Source of the DNA: Microseira sp041929235
GTDB lineage: Bacteria > Cyanobacteriota > Cyanobacteriia > Cyanobacteriales > Aerosakkonemataceae
Direction of reading: 5' to 3'
Assembly (NCBI RefSeq): GCF_041929235.1
Contig: NZ_JBHFNP010000279.1
Location: 3,624-67,623 of the forward strand
Length of the DNA stretch: 64,000 nucleotides
Both the position numbers and the translations under genes were made by a program. Below are positions 62,986 through 64,000 of this stretch, piece by piece; positions within the stretch are counted from its first letter, which is position 1; each line of letters opens with the position of its first letter. A model generated the notes under the pieces. It made no database searches and was not told the origin of the DNA. It saw only the letters and a program-made list of their open reading frames with translations.

Positions 62986-63155
62986 GAGATCTTGCACCGT
63001 AGCATTAGCCCGCTGTGGGAATAAATTCCCACAGCGAGCAGCCAAAGTCCGTTAAAACGGACGGGTTTGATGGCATTTAGTCGGTTTTAACCGACTTTCG
63101 CTAAAAGCCTTTGAAATTTATTTCCGGGCGGGTTGGGAGGCTGATGCAAGATCTC
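62986..63155. repeat. MITE-like palindrome-cluster element, copy 2
   Basis: 170 bp with perfect 11-bp terminal inverted repeats GAGATCTTGCA / TGCAAGATCTC. Interior hairpins occupy the same places as in copy 1 (1338-1510): GCTGTGGGAATAAATTCCC..., GTCCGTTAAAACGGAC and AGTCGGTTTTAACCGACT. Stem sequences differ between copies but keep pairing. The right ends share TTTCCGGGCGGGTTGG. Confidence 0.8.
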
Positions 63156-63263
63156 AACAAAGGCACTATTCCCGGTTGTTTGGCAGATCTATAACTTCCC
63201 AATTGAAGATTTTTGCCATAAACCGGGAATATGAACTTAGTATTTGTGGGTGAGCGATCGCGG

Positions 63264-63536
63264 ATGCATATTATTAGCCGTAAAAAACTGCTAGAATTCT
63301 GCCAGCAACACGCTGATGCTTTCACACCTCTGGACAATTGGTATAGAAAGGCTAAGAAAGCAGAATGGCAAAGTCTAGATGATGTTCAGCAAGTTTACCC
63401 AAGTGCTGATGCTGTCGGCAATTTTACTGTTTTCAATATTAAAGGTAATGACTATAGACTTATTGTTAGTATTGAATATGAAATCCAATTTTTTTATGTC
63501 AAATACGTTTTAACTCATTCTGAATACAATAAGTAA
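63264..63536 (+). CDS. higB: HigB-type mRNA interferase toxin
   Basis: 90 residues from the ATG at 63264, giving the family start MHIISRKKLLEFCQQHADAF; the ATG at 63231 adds 11 residues lacking similarity. The core WYRKAKKAEWQSLDDVQQVY, ADAVGNFTVFNIKGNDYRLI and the final YVLTHSEYNK are typical of the cyanobacterial/host-inhibition HigB family, which cleaves mRNA on the ribosome. The basic residues of the active surface (Lys, His near the end) are present. HigA follows ten bases later, the normal toxin-first order. Confidence 0.88.
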   Translation: MHIISRKKLLEFCQQHADAFTPLDNWYRKAKKAEWQSLDDVQQVYPSADAVGNFTVFNIKGNDYRLIVSIEYEIQFFYVKYVLTHSEYNK

Positions 63537-63546
63537 AATTGGAAAA

Positions 63547-63789
63547 ATGTCCCTTATTTTTGAGACAAATGCTGCTCGATATTTGCTAGCTGAAATTCAA
63601 CCTCAAGTTATTACTAGCGAAGAGGAAAATGAGCGGTATCTTGAGATTGTCGAAGAGTTAATGGCTTGCAAGAACCGTACTCCCGAACAAAATGCTATTT
63701 TAAAGCTTTTAGTGCTTTTGATTGAAGAGTTTGAAGATGAACGCTATCCACTAACCATCGAAGGAATTAATTCCTTGCCTAATAGCTGA
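63547..63789 (+). CDS. higA: HigA-like antitoxin, C-terminally truncated and lacking the HTH
   Basis: 80 residues. It matches the N-terminal half of the usual 130-140-residue antitoxin partner (ITSEEENERYLEIVEELMAC, ILKLLVLLIEEFEDERYPL). The DNA-binding helix-turn-helix expected after the YPL segment is missing. The last nine codons (EGINSLPNS, then TGA) are encoded by GGAATTAATTCCTTGCCTAATAGC, close to the palindrome-cluster repeat (copy 1: GGAATTAATTCCCTGGCTAATAGC), so a repeat has replaced the 3' end. Toxin neutralisation may persist while autoregulation is lost. Confidence 0.75.
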   Translation: MSLIFETNAARYLLAEIQPQVITSEEENERYLEIVEELMACKNRTPEQNAILKLLVLLIEEFEDERYPLTIEGINSLPNS

Positions 63790-63809
63790 AGTGCGATCGC
63801 TTTTTTTTG

Positions 63810-63840
63810 AACCGCAGAGACGCAGAGGACGCAGAGGAAA
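63810..63840. repeat. Dispersed CGCAGAGG-rich repeat
   Basis: AACCGCAGAGACGCAGAGGACGCAGAGGAA-type sequence, closest to 2892-2922. Lies between the higA stop and the partial gene at the window end. Confidence 0.75.
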
Positions 63841-63849
63841 GAGAGAGCG

Positions 63850-64000
63850 TCACGCTGCTATTAATGATGTATCTTCTTGCCAAGTTAGTAAAGGATCGAG
63901 TTTTCCTGATTCTGTAAAGGTTCTAGCTGCTAGCAGGCATCGCAGCAAGTCTACACACATTTTTGCTGGATATTCGCTTTCTTGTCCGCCTACAACCAAT
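63850..64000 (-). CDS. C-terminal fragment of an unknown protein running off the window
   Basis: A frame open from the end of the window to TGA at 63850-63852 encodes about 49 residues, VVGGQESEYPAKMCVDLLRC through WQEDTSLIAA. No start codon lies within the window, so it is the 3' end of a longer minus-strand gene. The amphipathic helix pattern looks genuinely coding. Family unknown. Confidence 0.5.
   Translation of the reverse strand, partial: LVVGGQESEYPAKMCVDLLRCLLAARTFTESGKLDPLLTWQEDTSLIAA

Overview
The window is chromosomal DNA of a filamentous, Oscillatoriales-type cyanobacterium (Microcoleus, Kamptonema or Oscillatoria-like; the genus is my inference). The basis is a form IB RuBisCO operon with the chaperone gene rbcX between rbcL and rbcS, a RuBisCO activase carrying a small-subunit-like tail, a cyAbrB-type regulator, frequent GCGATCGC (HIP1) octamers, heptameric short tandem repeats and many dispersed palindromic repeats. 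I see no rRNA gene, complete tRNA gene or CRISPR array.

Region 1 (1-13.0 kb) is carbon fixation plus housekeeping. Here lie RuBisCO activase (1543-2787), a YnfA-type membrane protein, two unknown proteins that share a C-terminal motif, a CHASE2-adenylate cyclase next to a FecR-domain protein, rbcL-rbcX-rbcS (minus strand, 10713 to 8291) with an intrinsic terminator, a seven-bladed LWVG beta-propeller secreted protein and panB. Region 2 (13-28 kb) holds a TPR-like exported protein, a large coiled-coil membrane protein, an ArnT-like glycosyltransferase, a ClC transporter with CBS domains, cyAbrB, an Rrf2 regulator, cobD, a long RTX/Calx-beta/choice-of-anchor-D protein and a GIY-YIG protein.

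Region 3 (28.1-53.9 kb) is a large surface-glycan locus on the plus strand. A Wzm/Wzt-type ABC exporter opens it. A sugar reductase, at least eight glycosyltransferases, four or five methyltransferases, a radical SAM enzyme, a Wzy/WaaL-type membrane protein, a 2-oxoglutarate oxygenase and an SGNH hydrolase follow. The locus contains decay products: a cupin gene with an in-frame TGA and a short methyltransferase remnant. A TnpB-only IS1341-type element is inserted near its end.

Region 4 (53.9-64 kb) is accessory. It has a TspO homologue, an HTH protein bracketed by two direct repeats, three tandem PEP-CTERM protein genes (the third interrupted by an in-frame TAA), several MITE-like elements, a TerB/DUF1232 protein, a polytopic membrane protein, a HigB toxin with a truncated HigA, and a promoter-hairpins-terminator unit at 62439-62666 that looks like an undescribed structured RNA or a transcription attenuator ahead of a 90-residue protein.

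A recurrent theme is that dispersed repeats reach into genes and supply their ends: the cyclase stop codon, the HigA truncation and the methyltransferase remnant all terminate in or beside repeat sequence.
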